From assembly GCA_018241685.1 (NCBI GenBank), contig JAFEDJ010000021.1, positions 1 to 64,000 of the forward strand: a stretch of 64,000 nt of DNA, in the 5' to 3' direction. The DNA comes from Pseudomonadota bacterium (GTDB lineage Bacteria > Pseudomonadota > Gammaproteobacteria > Burkholderiales > Rhodocyclaceae). Of this stretch, positions 36,944 through 45,940 are shown in pieces. The notes below the pieces were generated by a model. It was not told the DNA's origin and ran no database searches. It saw only the letters and a program-made list of their open reading frames with translations. Position 1 is the first letter of the stretch. Each line of letters opens with the position of its first letter. Position numbers and translations under genes: made by a program.

Positions 36944-38838
36944 TCCGTCCGGAAGACTGGGACATCCGCCCGCGGGCGATCCTGATCGCGATGCTGCCGA
37001 CGGTGGTGATGGCGTCCGTGCTGATTGCCTATTTCACCACCACCCGCCTGTCCGACCTCGAAGAAGCCCATGTCCAGCGCGGCAAGGCCCTTGCCCGGCA
37101 ACTCGCCGCCGCCAGCGAATACGGCATCTTTTCGGGCAACCAGGAAAACCTGCGCAAGCTCGCCAACTCGATCCTGCAAGAAAAGGACGTGGTCCGCGTA
37201 GCGGTCTTCAGCCCCTTGCAAGAGGTACTCGCCGACAGCAACAAGCCGGTCCAGACTCCGGCCGCGGTGAATCTGGTCCCCCACGAGAACAACGCGCCGC
37301 TGCGCTTCCGCGAGCCGGTGGCCGGCCCGGGCGTCAGTCTCGACGACCCCTTCCTGGACAGCACCACCGCCTCGGCCGCCATGCAGGAAAGCCGCCACGG
37401 CGAAGTCCTCGTCGAGATGAGCCGCGAGTCCCTGCGCGCCGAGGAGAGCCGCCTGCTGCGCAACGCCTTCCTGATGGTAGTGACGGTCCTGCTGGCCAGC
37501 GTCGCGCTGGCCATGCGCATGAGCCGCGGCATCTCCGGCCCCATCCTGCGCGTCGCCAGCGCGGTCGCCGGCTTCGGCCAGGGCAATTTTTCGGCGCGGG
37601 TACCGGTGGAAGGCGGCAAAACCCTCAGCACCCTGGCTGCCGGCGTCAACGAAATGGCCGACCGGCTTGGCGCATCGCAGGAAGACCTGCAGCGCCAGAT
37701 CGACGCCGCCACGGCGGAGCTGAAGGAAAAGAAGGAAGAGGCCGAGCAAGGCAACCGCGCCAAGACACGCTTTCTCGCCGCCGCCAGCCACGATCTGCGC
37801 CAGCCGATGCACGCGCTGGGCCTGTTCGTTGCCGAGCTCGGCCAAAAACCCCACGCTCCCGACACCCGCCGCCTCGTCGAACAGATCGCCGTCTCCGCCG
37901 AGACCATGGAGAATCTGCTCGACAGCCTGCTCGACATCTCGCGCCTCGACGCCGGCGTGCTCGACCGACAGATCAAGCCCTTCCCGCTGCAGCCCCTGTT
38001 CGAGCGCATCGACGTGGATTACCGGCGCGAAGCCGAAGTGCGCAAGCAGCGCCTGCGCCTGCGCCCCACGCCCCTGTGGGTCGAGAGCGATCCGCTGCTG
38101 CTCGAACGCATCCTGCACAATCTGATCAGCAACGCGCTGCGCTACGCCCCCCGTGGCACCATCCTGCTGGCGGCCCGCCGGCGCGGCCAGCGGGTGCGCA
38201 TCGAAGTCCGTGACAACGGCCCCGGTATTGCGCCGGAAGCCCAGGACGCAATCTTCCAGGAGTTCGTCCAGTTGGATAACCCGGAGCGCAACCGGGCCAA
38301 GGGCCTCGGCCTCGGTCTGGCGATCGTCCGCCGCCTGACCAGTCTGCTGCAGCATCCGCTGTCACTGAACTCGGTCCCCGGCAGGGGCGCCCTGTTCTCG
38401 ATCGAGCTTCCGCTCGCGGCCCCGGTGACCGCATCCGACCGTCATGCACCGCCCGCCATCCATTCGTTCCAGGGGCTCCACGTGGCGCTGGTGGACGATG
38501 ACGAACTGGCCCTTGCCGGAACCATCGGCCTGCTGGAATCCTGGGGCTGCCGGGTCAGCGCAGCCACCGGCCCCGATGCGCTGCTTGCCGCGCTGGACCG
38601 GCAACACGCACCGGACGTGCTCGTCTGCGACTACCGCAGCGGTGGTGAACGGGTCGGCCCGGACATCGCCACCCACCTGCGCCAGCACCTCGGCCGCCCC
38701 ATCCCGGCCATCCTGCTCAGCGGCGACACCTCGCCGGACGTCGCCGGCGCAGCCCAGCAGGCCGGCATCCCGCTGCTCCACAAACCGGTCCGCCCGGCCA
38801 AGCTGCGCGCCCTGCTGCAGCGCAAGACCCAAGCCTGA
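36940..38838 (+). CDS. Hybrid sensor histidine kinase/response regulator
   Basis: A 632-residue protein starting at GTG 36940, overlapping the previous stop (GTGA). TM1 is about 14-34, a periplasmic segment of about 140 residues follows, and TM2 is about 178-196. HAMP and a short coiled coil come next. HisKA has AAASHDLRQPMHALGLF with H284; HATPase has NLISNALRYAPRG, DNGPGIAPE and GLGLGLAIV. A C-terminal receiver domain (DDDELALAG) has phospho-acceptor D564. The terminal receiver, with no HPt domain, may regulate the kinase while the NarL-type regulator at 34751 is the output. Confidence 0.9.
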   Translation: MIRPEDWDIRPRAILIAMLPTVVMASVLIAYFTTTRLSDLEEAHVQRGKALARQLAAASEYGIFSGNQENLRKLANSILQEKDVVRVAVFSPLQEVLADSNKPVQTPAAVNLVPHENNAPLRFREPVAGPGVSLDDPFLDSTTASAAMQESRHGEVLVEMSRESLRAEESRLLRNAFLMVVTVLLASVALAMRMSRGISGPILRVASAVAGFGQGNFSARVPVEGGKTLSTLAAGVNEMADRLGASQEDLQRQIDAATAELKEKKEEAEQGNRAKTRFLAAASHDLRQPMHALGLFVAELGQKPHAPDTRRLVEQIAVSAETMENLLDSLLDISRLDAGVLDRQIKPFPLQPLFERIDVDYRREAEVRKQRLRLRPTPLWVESDPLLLERILHNLISNALRYAPRGTILLAARRRGQRVRIEVRDNGPGIAPEAQDAIFQEFVQLDNPERNRAKGLGLGLAIVRRLTSLLQHPLSLNSVPGRGALFSIELPLAAPVTASDRHAPPAIHSFQGLHVALVDDDELALAGTIGLLESWGCRVSAATGPDALLAALDRQHAPDVLVCDYRSGGERVGPDIATHLRQHLGRPIPAILLSGDTSPDVAGAAQQAGIPLLHKPVRPAKLRALLQRKTQA

Positions 38839-38905
38839 TGCAGCACTACGGCGCATCGGTTACTATCGCTGCGTCGATGACATATCCAAAATCAGGGGGA
38901 GAACG

Positions 38906-39331
38906 ATGAGCACCGAGAACAAGGCGCAGGACCCGATGGAATTCATGCGCAACATGTGGAGCAAGATGGGCTTCAGCCTGCCTGGCATGGTCACCCCGAC
39001 GCTCGACGTGGATGAGCTGGACAAGCGCATCGCCGACATGAAAGCTGTCGAGAACTGGCTCAAGATGAACCTCAGCTCCCTGCAGATGGCCATCCAGGGC
39101 CTCGAAATGCAGCGCGCGACGATCGCCACGATGCAGGCCATGAGCAAGCTGGCCGCCGAAGGCGGCAAGGCGCCCGATGGCGAAACCGCCCAGCCGAACC
39201 CCTTCGCCAGCTCCATGTGGCCGTGGAACCTTATGCAGAACGCCGCCGAGCAGGCCAAGGCCCACGCCGAAGCGGCTGCTCCTGCCCAGGCATCGCCGAC
39301 CAGCAAGGCCAAGCCGAAGGACAGCAAGTAA
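38906..39331 (+). CDS. phaM: PhaM-like PHB granule-associated protein
   Basis: A 141-residue protein matching PhaM: N-terminal EFMRNMWSKMGF, then TLDVDELDKRIADMKAVENWL and LQMAIQGLEMQRATIATMQA, followed by an Ala/Lys/Pro-rich basic tail (SPTSKAKPKDSK). PhaM binds polyhydroxybutyrate synthase, granules and DNA, helping distribute granules at division. ATG 38906 has GGGGGAG upstream; the longer open frame is spurious. It is the only gene of its unit, between the hybrid kinase and a convergent permease gene. It fits the PHB depolymerase at 56517. Confidence 0.85.
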   Translation: MSTENKAQDPMEFMRNMWSKMGFSLPGMVTPTLDVDELDKRIADMKAVENWLKMNLSSLQMAIQGLEMQRATIATMQAMSKLAAEGGKAPDGETAQPNPFASSMWPWNLMQNAAEQAKAHAEAAAPAQASPTSKAKPKDSK

Positions 39332-39372
39332 GGCAATACCACGGAGAGCACCCCGCTCCCCAACCGGCGGCG

Positions 39373-40278
39373 CTAAAGCCCCCAGTGCGTCAGCGCCGCC
39401 AGCCACCCGGTCAGCGTAAGGGCCGCCGCCACCGTCGTCGCGGAGATCAGCCAGGCCACGCCGGGCCCATCGCCGCCCATGCGCATCGCCAGGATGTAAG
39501 CCGACGATGCCGTCGGCAGCGCGGCAAACAGCACCGCCACCGTGAAACCCACCCCTGCCAGACCCAGCAGGACGGCCAGCCCCCAGGCGATGGCTGGCAG
39601 CACCAGCAGCTTGAGCCCGCACAGGTAGAGCAGCCCCGGCCACCCACCCTCATGGCGGCCGCCACGCAGGGCCGCCCCCACCGCCAGCAGACCCAGCGTC
39701 ACCGCCGCATCGGCAAGACGCTGCAGGAAAGGCAGCACCGGCGCCGGCAACACGCCGCCGGCCAGATTGAACAGGATGCCGGCCACGGTGGCGAGGATCA
39801 GCGGATTACGCGCCAGCTCCCGCCACAGCCGGCCCTCGCCGTGATGGGCGAGCAGGCCGACCGCCGCCATGTTGGCGAAAGGCACCATGGCCCCGCACAG
39901 GGCTCCCATCATGGCCACACCGGTCGCACCGGCGACCTTCCCCGCCACCGCGATGCCGATGTAGGTGTTGAAGCGGTAGGCGCACTGCACCCGTGACGCA
40001 AAGGTCATCGACGCGAGCCCCATCAGCGGTCGGGCCAGCAGCGCCAGCACAAAGCCGCTGCCGAGGGTCGCCAGGCCGACGAGAAACAGCGGCCCCATGG
40101 CCGCCAGCGCGATGGACGCCTTCGCCAGCGCATTGAACAGCAGCGCAGGAAACAGCACGAAATACACCAGGCGTTCGACGCCCGGCCAGAAGCCCTCGCC
40201 GAAACGCCCGTAGCGCCGCAGGCCGGCGCCAAGCGCAATCAGCGCGAAATCGGGCAACAGCAGCAGAAAGCTCTGCAT
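39373..40278 (-). CDS. AEC family transporter (auxin efflux carrier-like permease)
   Basis: A 301-residue integral membrane protein with about ten hydrophobic helices in two halves. It has the Asn/Pro-containing segments LARNPLILATVAGILFNL and LPTASSAYILAMRMGG typical of AEC/BASS-fold permeases. Bacterial members export or import carboxylates such as malonate or malate; the substrate here is unknown. The gene stands alone, with convergent phaM on one side and the CoA-ligase gene 89 bp upstream on the same strand. Confidence 0.85.
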   Translation of the reverse strand: MQSFLLLLPDFALIALGAGLRRYGRFGEGFWPGVERLVYFVLFPALLFNALAKASIALAAMGPLFLVGLATLGSGFVLALLARPLMGLASMTFASRVQCAYRFNTYIGIAVAGKVAGATGVAMMGALCGAMVPFANMAAVGLLAHHGEGRLWRELARNPLILATVAGILFNLAGGVLPAPVLPFLQRLADAAVTLGLLAVGAALRGGRHEGGWPGLLYLCGLKLLVLPAIAWGLAVLLGLAGVGFTVAVLFAALPTASSAYILAMRMGGDGPGVAWLISATTVAAALTLTGWLAALTHWGL

Positions 40279-40367
40279 CGCCGCTCAGGAAAGGGAAGAC
40301 GGGAAGGCCCACATCCGGCGGAGTGTGCCAGAAGTCGTGACTGGATGAGCCTTGCCCACACGCGCCG

Positions 40368-41603
40368 CTACTCGTAGCTGCGCATGTCCTCAATCAGCTT
40401 GCCGTCGTTGGGCAGGCTGCCCGGCGCACAGAAATGCACTTCGCCACGCAGCTTGGTCAGTTCGCGCAAGGACATCGCGATGGCCTCGGCGAGCCCCTCC
40501 GCCGCCACCGCCACCTCGCAGTGCAGGGTCATGCGATCGGTCTGGGCCGGGTTGTCCACCACCAGCCGGCCACGGCCGAGTTCCGCATGGCGCTTGAGCA
40601 CCGCCACCACCTGGCCCGGGTGGACGAACATGCCCTTCACCTTGGTGGTCTGGTCGGCCCGCCCCAGCCAGCCCTTGATGCGCGTGTTGGTGCGGCCGCA
40701 GGGCGAGATGCCAGGCAGCAGCGCCGACAGGTCGCCGGTGCCGAAACGGATCAGCGGATATTCCGGGCTGAAGCTCGTCACCACCACCTCACCCACCTCG
40801 CCCGGCGCCACCGGATCGCCGGTGCCGGGATAGACGATCTCCACCAGCACGTCCTCGTCGAGCACCAGCCCCTCCCGCGCCGGCGTCTCGTAGGCGATCA
40901 GGCCCAGATCGGCGGTGGCATAGGCCTGGTAGGCCTGGATGCCGCGGGCGGCCAGCGCATCCCTCTGGCTGGGCGGAAAGGCCTCGCCGGACACGAAGGC
41001 CTTCTGCAGGCTGGTCAGCGGCACACCCAGTTCGTCGGCCTTGTCGAGGATGATGCGCAGGAAGGACGGCGTGCCGGCATAGGCGACCGGCCGCAGATCG
41101 GCGATGGCCGCCACCTGCATCTCGGTCTGTCCGACACCGGCCGGAAACACCGTGCAGCCCAGCGCGTGGGCCGCCGTCTCCATCATCGAACCGGCCGGTG
41201 TGAAGTGATAGGAGAAGGTGTTGTGCACCAGGTCGCCGGCGCGGAAACCCGCCGCATAGAAGGCCCGGGCCAGGCGCCAGTAATCCTTGCGCGCGCCCTC
41301 CGGCTCGTAGATCGGCCCCGGCGACGCGAACACCCGCGCACAGCCCTTGCCCCATCCCACCGTCGCCAGGCCGCCGAAGGGGCGCTCGCGGCGCTGCAGC
41401 TCGGCCAGCTCCGACTTGCGGATCACCGGTAGTGCCGCCAGCGCCTCGCGGCTCGTCACCGCCGCCGGATCCACGTCCCACAGCAGCTCACTGAAGGCCG
41501 GTGCGTGGGCGCGGGCATGGGCGATCTGCGCCGGCAGCGCGGCCAGCAGTTCCTGCTCCCGTTCGGCGGGAGGGCGGATTTCACGGGCATCGTGGTAGTT
41601 CAT
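40368..41603 (-). CDS. Phenylacetate-CoA ligase-like AMP-binding enzyme
   Basis: A 411-residue adenylate-forming enzyme of the PaaK type, shorter than classical acyl-CoA ligases. It has LRIILDKADEL, VSGEAFPPSQRDAL and YATADLGLIAYET in the core, and RFGTGDLSALLPG and GWLGRADQTTKVKGMFV near the C-terminal domain. The N-terminal nucleotide loop of typical PaaK (SSGTTG) is here FASPGPIYEPEG, so ATP binding may differ. ATG 41603 has GGAG 5 bases upstream. It lies next to a Liv-type ABC transporter and a second CoA ligase. Confidence 0.82.
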   Translation of the reverse strand: MNYHDAREIRPPAEREQELLAALPAQIAHARAHAPAFSELLWDVDPAAVTSREALAALPVIRKSELAELQRRERPFGGLATVGWGKGCARVFASPGPIYEPEGARKDYWRLARAFYAAGFRAGDLVHNTFSYHFTPAGSMMETAAHALGCTVFPAGVGQTEMQVAAIADLRPVAYAGTPSFLRIILDKADELGVPLTSLQKAFVSGEAFPPSQRDALAARGIQAYQAYATADLGLIAYETPAREGLVLDEDVLVEIVYPGTGDPVAPGEVGEVVVTSFSPEYPLIRFGTGDLSALLPGISPCGRTNTRIKGWLGRADQTTKVKGMFVHPGQVVAVLKRHAELGRGRLVVDNPAQTDRMTLHCEVAVAAEGLAEAIAMSLRELTKLRGEVHFCAPGSLPNDGKLIEDMRSYE

Positions 41604-41698
41604 CGTCGCTCCATTCCTTTTCACGCCACCGTCCGCGGGCAGCCGTCTTCGCCCAGCATTTTGTCATATCCGGATTCGCCGGACCGGCGCCCGGCCGC

Positions 41699-42499
41699 TC
41701 ACGACAGCCAGCGCTTGCGCCGCCGGTAGTGCTTCACATCGCGGAAGCTCTTGCGCCCTTCCGAAGACAGGCCCAGGTAGAACTCCTTTACGTCCTCGTT
41801 GTTGCGCAATTCGTCCGCCGCCCCCTCCATCACGACGCGGCCGTTCTCCAGGATGTAGCCGAAGTCCGCATAGCGCAGCGCCACCATCGTGTTCTGCTCG
41901 GCAAGCAGGAAGCTCACCTTCTCCTTGCCGTTGAGGTCCTTCACGATCTCGAAGATCTCCTCGACGATCTGCGGCGCCAGACCCATCGACGGTTCGTCGA
42001 GGAGGATCATCTCCGGCTGCGCCATCAGCGCACGGCCGATCGCGCACATCTGCTGCTCGCCGCCGGACGTGTAGCCGGCCTGGGAACTACGCCGGGTCTT
42101 GAGGCGCGGGAAGTAGGCATAGACCCGCTCCAGGCTGTCACGCAGTTCGGCGCGAGACTGGCGACGCGTGTAGGCGCCGGTGAGCAGGTTCTCCTCGATG
42201 GACAGGTGGCCGAAGCAGTGGCGCCCCTCCATCACCTGGATCACCCCGCGCCGCACCAGCTCGGCCGGCGTCATGCGATCGATGCGGTCGCCCTTGAACT
42301 CGATGGAGCCCTTGGTCACATCGCCGCGTTCAGCACGCAACAGGTTGGAAATGGACTTCAGCGTCGTGCTCTTGCCGGCGCCGTTGGCTCCCAGCAGCGC
42401 AACGATGCGGCCCTCGGGCACCTCCAGCGAGACGCCCTTGAGCACCAGGATCACGTGGTCGTAAATGACTTCGATGTTATTGAGGCTGAGATAGGACAT
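41699..42499 (-). CDS. Branched-chain amino acid-type ABC transporter ATPase (LivF-type)
   Basis: A 266-residue ATPase with Walker A GANGAGKST, signature TSGGEQQMCAIGRAL, Walker B MILLDEPSMGL and the H-loop region. It is slightly longer than LivF, with a C-terminal extension (EGRKSFRDVKHYRRRKRWLS). It is the last of five transporter genes in the operon 41699-46723. The neighbouring CoA ligases suggest an organic acid rather than an amino acid as substrate, which is inference. Confidence 0.9.
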   Translation of the reverse strand: MSYLSLNNIEVIYDHVILVLKGVSLEVPEGRIVALLGANGAGKSTTLKSISNLLRAERGDVTKGSIEFKGDRIDRMTPAELVRRGVIQVMEGRHCFGHLSIEENLLTGAYTRRQSRAELRDSLERVYAYFPRLKTRRSSQAGYTSGGEQQMCAIGRALMAQPEMILLDEPSMGLAPQIVEEIFEIVKDLNGKEKVSFLLAEQNTMVALRYADFGYILENGRVVMEGAADELRNNEDVKEFYLGLSSEGRKSFRDVKHYRRRKRWLS

Positions 42500-42506
42500 G
42501 GGGTCC

Positions 42507-43832
42507 TCAGCCTTCCTTGCTGCAGTCCCGCGGCTTGATGCCCTTTTCCTTGGCGTAGGCGGCGGCCGACTCCTCGATCATGCCGCGCACCAGCGGACGG
42601 TCGGACTCGACCCAGTCGGAAACCACCTTCCACTGGCCGCCGTCCCACTGCTGGAACTTCACCACACCGGGCCCCTCGTGATCGGCGCAGCTGACCTTCA
42701 GCGGCGGCAGGAAGCCGGTGGCGCCGAGGGCCTTCAGGCGCGCTTCGTCGAGATTGAGGTTCTCGAAGCCCCAGCGTACCTGCTCGCCGGTCAGCGCCTT
42801 GCCCTTGCCGTACTTCTCCTGGGCCTTGCGGATCGCCTCGACGGTGATGATTCCGTGCACCACGCCGCGGTTGTAATACACCGAGCCGATGCGGGTCTTG
42901 TCCTCCATGTTGCCCTTGCCCTTGCCATAGACGAACTTCTTGATGTCGGCGACCACCGGATAGTTGGCCCCGGCCACGTTGAAGCCGGCGGCAGTGAAGC
43001 CCTTGGCTGCCGGGCCGGCCGGCACGGTGTCTTCCTCTGCGCCGGACCACCACACACCGACCATCTTTTCGCGGGGGTAGCCGACCTTGGCGGCCGCCTT
43101 GAGGGCCGTCGGATTCATCACCCCCCAGCCCCACAGGATCACGTAGTCGGGCTTGAGCTGGCGCAGCTGCAACCACTGGGACTGCTGTTCGTTGCCCGGA
43201 TGGGCGACCGCGATCTTGGTCAGCTCGAAGCCGTGCTTGGCGGCCAGCTTGTCGAGGATCGCGTGGGACTCCTTGCCGTAGGCAGAGTCGTGGTAGAGCA
43301 AGCCGATCTTCTTGCCTTTCAGCTTGTCCATACCGCCTTCCTTCGTGCCAATGAAGTTCACGATGGCGGAGGCCTGGGACCAGTAGGTGGTGATCAGCGG
43401 AAAAACCCACGGAAAGACGCGGCCGTCGGCGGCATCGGTGCGCCCATAGCCGATCGTCACCACCGGGATCTTGTCCTGGGCGGCCTTGTCGAGCACCGAA
43501 TAGGTGATGCCGGTGGACACCGGCTGGAACACCGTGTTGCCGGTGCTGCCCTTCTTCTTCAGGCGCTCGTAGCACTCCACGCCGCGGGCGTTGTTGTACT
43601 CGGTCTCGCACTCTTCCCAGGTCAGCCTGACACCGTTGATGCCGCCGTCGCGCTCGTTGATCAGCTGCATGTAGTCGATCCAGCCGCCGAAGACCCCGGA
43701 GCCGCCGGCCGCATACGGGCCGACCCGGTAGCTCGGCAGGCCGATGAACTGCTCCTCGACGGCTCCGGCGACGGAGGAGGCCAGCAGGCCGGCGAGGGCC
43801 GCGCCCAGCAGGGCGGAGTGCTTCAGTTTCAT
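42507..43832 (-). CDS. Periplasmic ABC substrate-binding protein (LivK-type)
   Basis: A 441-residue exported protein with a signal peptide (LLGAALAGLLASSVAGA) and a type-1 periplasmic-binding fold (Peripla_BP_6): GGINGVRLTWEECETEYN, VFQPVSTGITYSVLDKAA, KIGLLYHDSAYGKES and DYVILWGWGVMNP. It is larger than LivJ/LivK and resembles the group found with AMP-ligase-linked Liv operons. ATG 43832 follows a GGAG-containing site; longer frames run into livM. The ligand is unknown. Confidence 0.88.
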   Translation of the reverse strand: MKLKHSALLGAALAGLLASSVAGAVEEQFIGLPSYRVGPYAAGGSGVFGGWIDYMQLINERDGGINGVRLTWEECETEYNNARGVECYERLKKKGSTGNTVFQPVSTGITYSVLDKAAQDKIPVVTIGYGRTDAADGRVFPWVFPLITTYWSQASAIVNFIGTKEGGMDKLKGKKIGLLYHDSAYGKESHAILDKLAAKHGFELTKIAVAHPGNEQQSQWLQLRQLKPDYVILWGWGVMNPTALKAAAKVGYPREKMVGVWWSGAEEDTVPAGPAAKGFTAAGFNVAGANYPVVADIKKFVYGKGKGNMEDKTRIGSVYYNRGVVHGIITVEAIRKAQEKYGKGKALTGEQVRWGFENLNLDEARLKALGATGFLPPLKVSCADHEGPGVVKFQQWDGGQWKVVSDWVESDRPLVRGMIEESAAAYAKEKGIKPRDCSKEG

Positions 43833-43870
43833 GGTGTGTCTCCTCTTTTGGGTATGGGTGCCGCGCCCGC

Positions 43871-44938
43871 TCAGTGCGGGAAGGGCCACAGGCGCAGTTT
43901 TTCCTTGGCGATCTGCCACAGGCGCGCCAGGCCGTGGGGTTCGACGATCAGGAAGAAGATGATCAGCCCGCCGAAGATGATGAGCTGCAGGTTCGACGCG
44001 AAGCCCGCCCCCAACGCATCGCCGAACAGCGCCGGCACGAGATTGTCGAGCAGGATGGGTAACAGCACGATGAAGGCCGCGCCGAGAAAAGCGCCGAGGA
44101 TAGAGCCGACGCCACCGATGATGATCATGAACAGGATCTTGAAGGACAGGTCGAGGTTGAAGCCCTCCGGCTCGACGGTGCCGATGTAGGTGTAGGCGTA
44201 CAGCGCGCCGGCCACGCCGCAGTAGAAGGAACTCACCGCGAAGGCCAGCAGCTTGGTGCGCATCAGGCGGAAGCCGATCACCTGGGCCGCCACGTCCATG
44301 TCGCGCACCGCCATCCAGGCCCGCCCGGTGGCCGAGCGCACCAGGTTCTTGGCGGCCAGTGCCAGCACCGCGACGACGGCGAAGGTCAACACGTATTTGG
44401 CCTCCGGCGACACGAATGCATAACCGAGGATGCGCACCTCCTGGGCCGTCACCACCCCCGACGAGGAATGGTTGGAGAACCACGGAAACTTGACCAGCAC
44501 CCACACGATGAAGAACTGGGCCGCCAGCGTCGCCACCGCCAGGTAGAAACCCTTGATGCGCAAGCTCGGCAGGCCGAACAGCACGCCCACCAGCGCTGCC
44601 GCCAGGCCGGCCAGCGCCAGTGCCAACAGGAAGGGCATGCCGTCCACGCGCAGGATGAAGTTGTAGGCCGCGAAGGCACCCACCGCCATGAAAGCCGCCG
44701 AGCCAAGGGACAGCTGGCCCGCGTAGCCGGTCAGGATGTTCAGGCCGATGGCGGCCAGCGAGAAGATCAGCACCGGCGTGAGGATCGCCTTCAGCCAGTA
44801 TTCGTTGGCCAGCAGCGGCACCACCACGCCGAAGGCCAGCATCAGCAATGCAAAGCCGATCCGGTCCTGGCGGATCGGGAAGATCCGCCCGTCCTCGGCA
44901 TAACTACTCTTGAACTGGCCGGCCTCACGGTAAAGCAT
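43871..44938 (-). CDS. ABC transporter permease (LivM-type)
   Basis: A 355-residue permease with about ten helices and the LivM signatures LNILTGYAGQLSLGSAAFMAVGAFAA and GRAWMAVRDMDVAAQVIGF, plus the EAA-like IIIGGVGSILGAFLGAAFI. It pairs with the LivH-type permease to form the membrane pore. ATG 44938 is chosen because it begins at the conserved N-terminus; the frame stays open upstream into livH. Spacing to livH is 29 bp and to the binding protein 38 bp. Confidence 0.9.
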   Translation of the reverse strand: MLYREAGQFKSSYAEDGRIFPIRQDRIGFALLMLAFGVVVPLLANEYWLKAILTPVLIFSLAAIGLNILTGYAGQLSLGSAAFMAVGAFAAYNFILRVDGMPFLLALALAGLAAALVGVLFGLPSLRIKGFYLAVATLAAQFFIVWVLVKFPWFSNHSSSGVVTAQEVRILGYAFVSPEAKYVLTFAVVAVLALAAKNLVRSATGRAWMAVRDMDVAAQVIGFRLMRTKLLAFAVSSFYCGVAGALYAYTYIGTVEPEGFNLDLSFKILFMIIIGGVGSILGAFLGAAFIVLLPILLDNLVPALFGDALGAGFASNLQLIIFGGLIIFFLIVEPHGLARLWQIAKEKLRLWPFPH

Positions 44939-44967
44939 GCATGCACTCCCTGTTACTTGCCATTCGC

Positions 44968-45894
44968 TCACACCCGGTCGATGTGCCGTTCGCCGAACAG
45001 GCCTTCCGGCCGCACCAGCAGGAAGGCCAGGGCCAGCATGTACGGGAACCAGCCCTCGATACCGCCACCGACCAGCGGCCCCACATAGACCTCGGCCAGT
45101 TTTTCGGACGCGCCGATGATCAGCCCGCCGACGATGGCGCCCGGCACCGACGTGAAGCCGCCGAGGATCAGCACTGGCAGCGCCTTCAGCGCGGTGAAGG
45201 TGAGCGCGAACTGCACGCCGTTGCGGGCCCCCCAGATCATCCCGGCGACCAGCGCCACGAAGCCGGCCACCGCCCACACCACGCGCCAGATCGTCTGCAG
45301 CGGAATGCCGATGGACAAGGCCGCCTGGTGATCGTCGGCCACCGCCCGCAGTGCCCGGCCAACCTTGGTGTACTGGAACAAGGCCGCCAGCAGCGCGACC
45401 AGCGAGGCAGCCGCGCCGGCCGCGAAGAGGTCGAACTTCGACACGCCGATCCCGTAGTCGTCCATCAGCCAGGCGATCGGCTCATCGACGATGCCCAGGT
45501 CGAGGCCACGCACGTTGGCGCCCCAGGCCATCTGGGCCAGCCCCTCCACCACGTAGGTGAGCCCGATGGTGGCCATGAACAGCGTGATCGGCGGCTGGTT
45601 GACCAGCGGCCGCAGCACGATGCGCTCGGTGGCGATGCCGAGCACCACCATCGTCGCGAAAGCCAGCAGGAAGGACAGCCAGAACACCGCCGCGCTGCCC
45701 GCCTCCATGCCGAAACGGGCCGGCAGCACTTCCTGGAAGCCGACGAAGCTCAACGCGGCGAAGAACACCATCGCCCCCTGCGCAAAGTTGAACACTCCCG
45801 AGGCCTTGTAGATCAGCACGAAGCCGAGGGCCACCAGCGCATACATCACGCCGGACAGCAGGCCGCCGATCAGCACCTCGATGAAGAACTGCAT
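44968..45894 (-). CDS. ABC transporter permease (LivH-type)
   Basis: A 308-residue permease with about eight helices and LivH motifs: LLSGVMYALVALGFVLIYKASGVFNFAQGAM at the N-terminus, GRALRAVADDHQAALSIGI and ILGGFTSVPGAIVGGLIIG. AGGAGGAG precedes the ATG. It is the second transporter gene, 46 bp after livG. Confidence 0.92.
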   Translation of the reverse strand: MQFFIEVLIGGLLSGVMYALVALGFVLIYKASGVFNFAQGAMVFFAALSFVGFQEVLPARFGMEAGSAAVFWLSFLLAFATMVVLGIATERIVLRPLVNQPPITLFMATIGLTYVVEGLAQMAWGANVRGLDLGIVDEPIAWLMDDYGIGVSKFDLFAAGAAASLVALLAALFQYTKVGRALRAVADDHQAALSIGIPLQTIWRVVWAVAGFVALVAGMIWGARNGVQFALTFTALKALPVLILGGFTSVPGAIVGGLIIGASEKLAEVYVGPLVGGGIEGWFPYMLALAFLLVRPEGLFGERHIDRV

Positions 45895-45940
45895 GTCCGC
45901 TCCTCCTTTCCGCCGCCAGCCGGGATGCGCTCGTCACGCC

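Noticed and set aside
42498..44189. A 563-codon plus-strand frame across the Liv-type genes
   Set aside because: Shadow of the substrate-binding and LivM-type genes; no recognisable domain.
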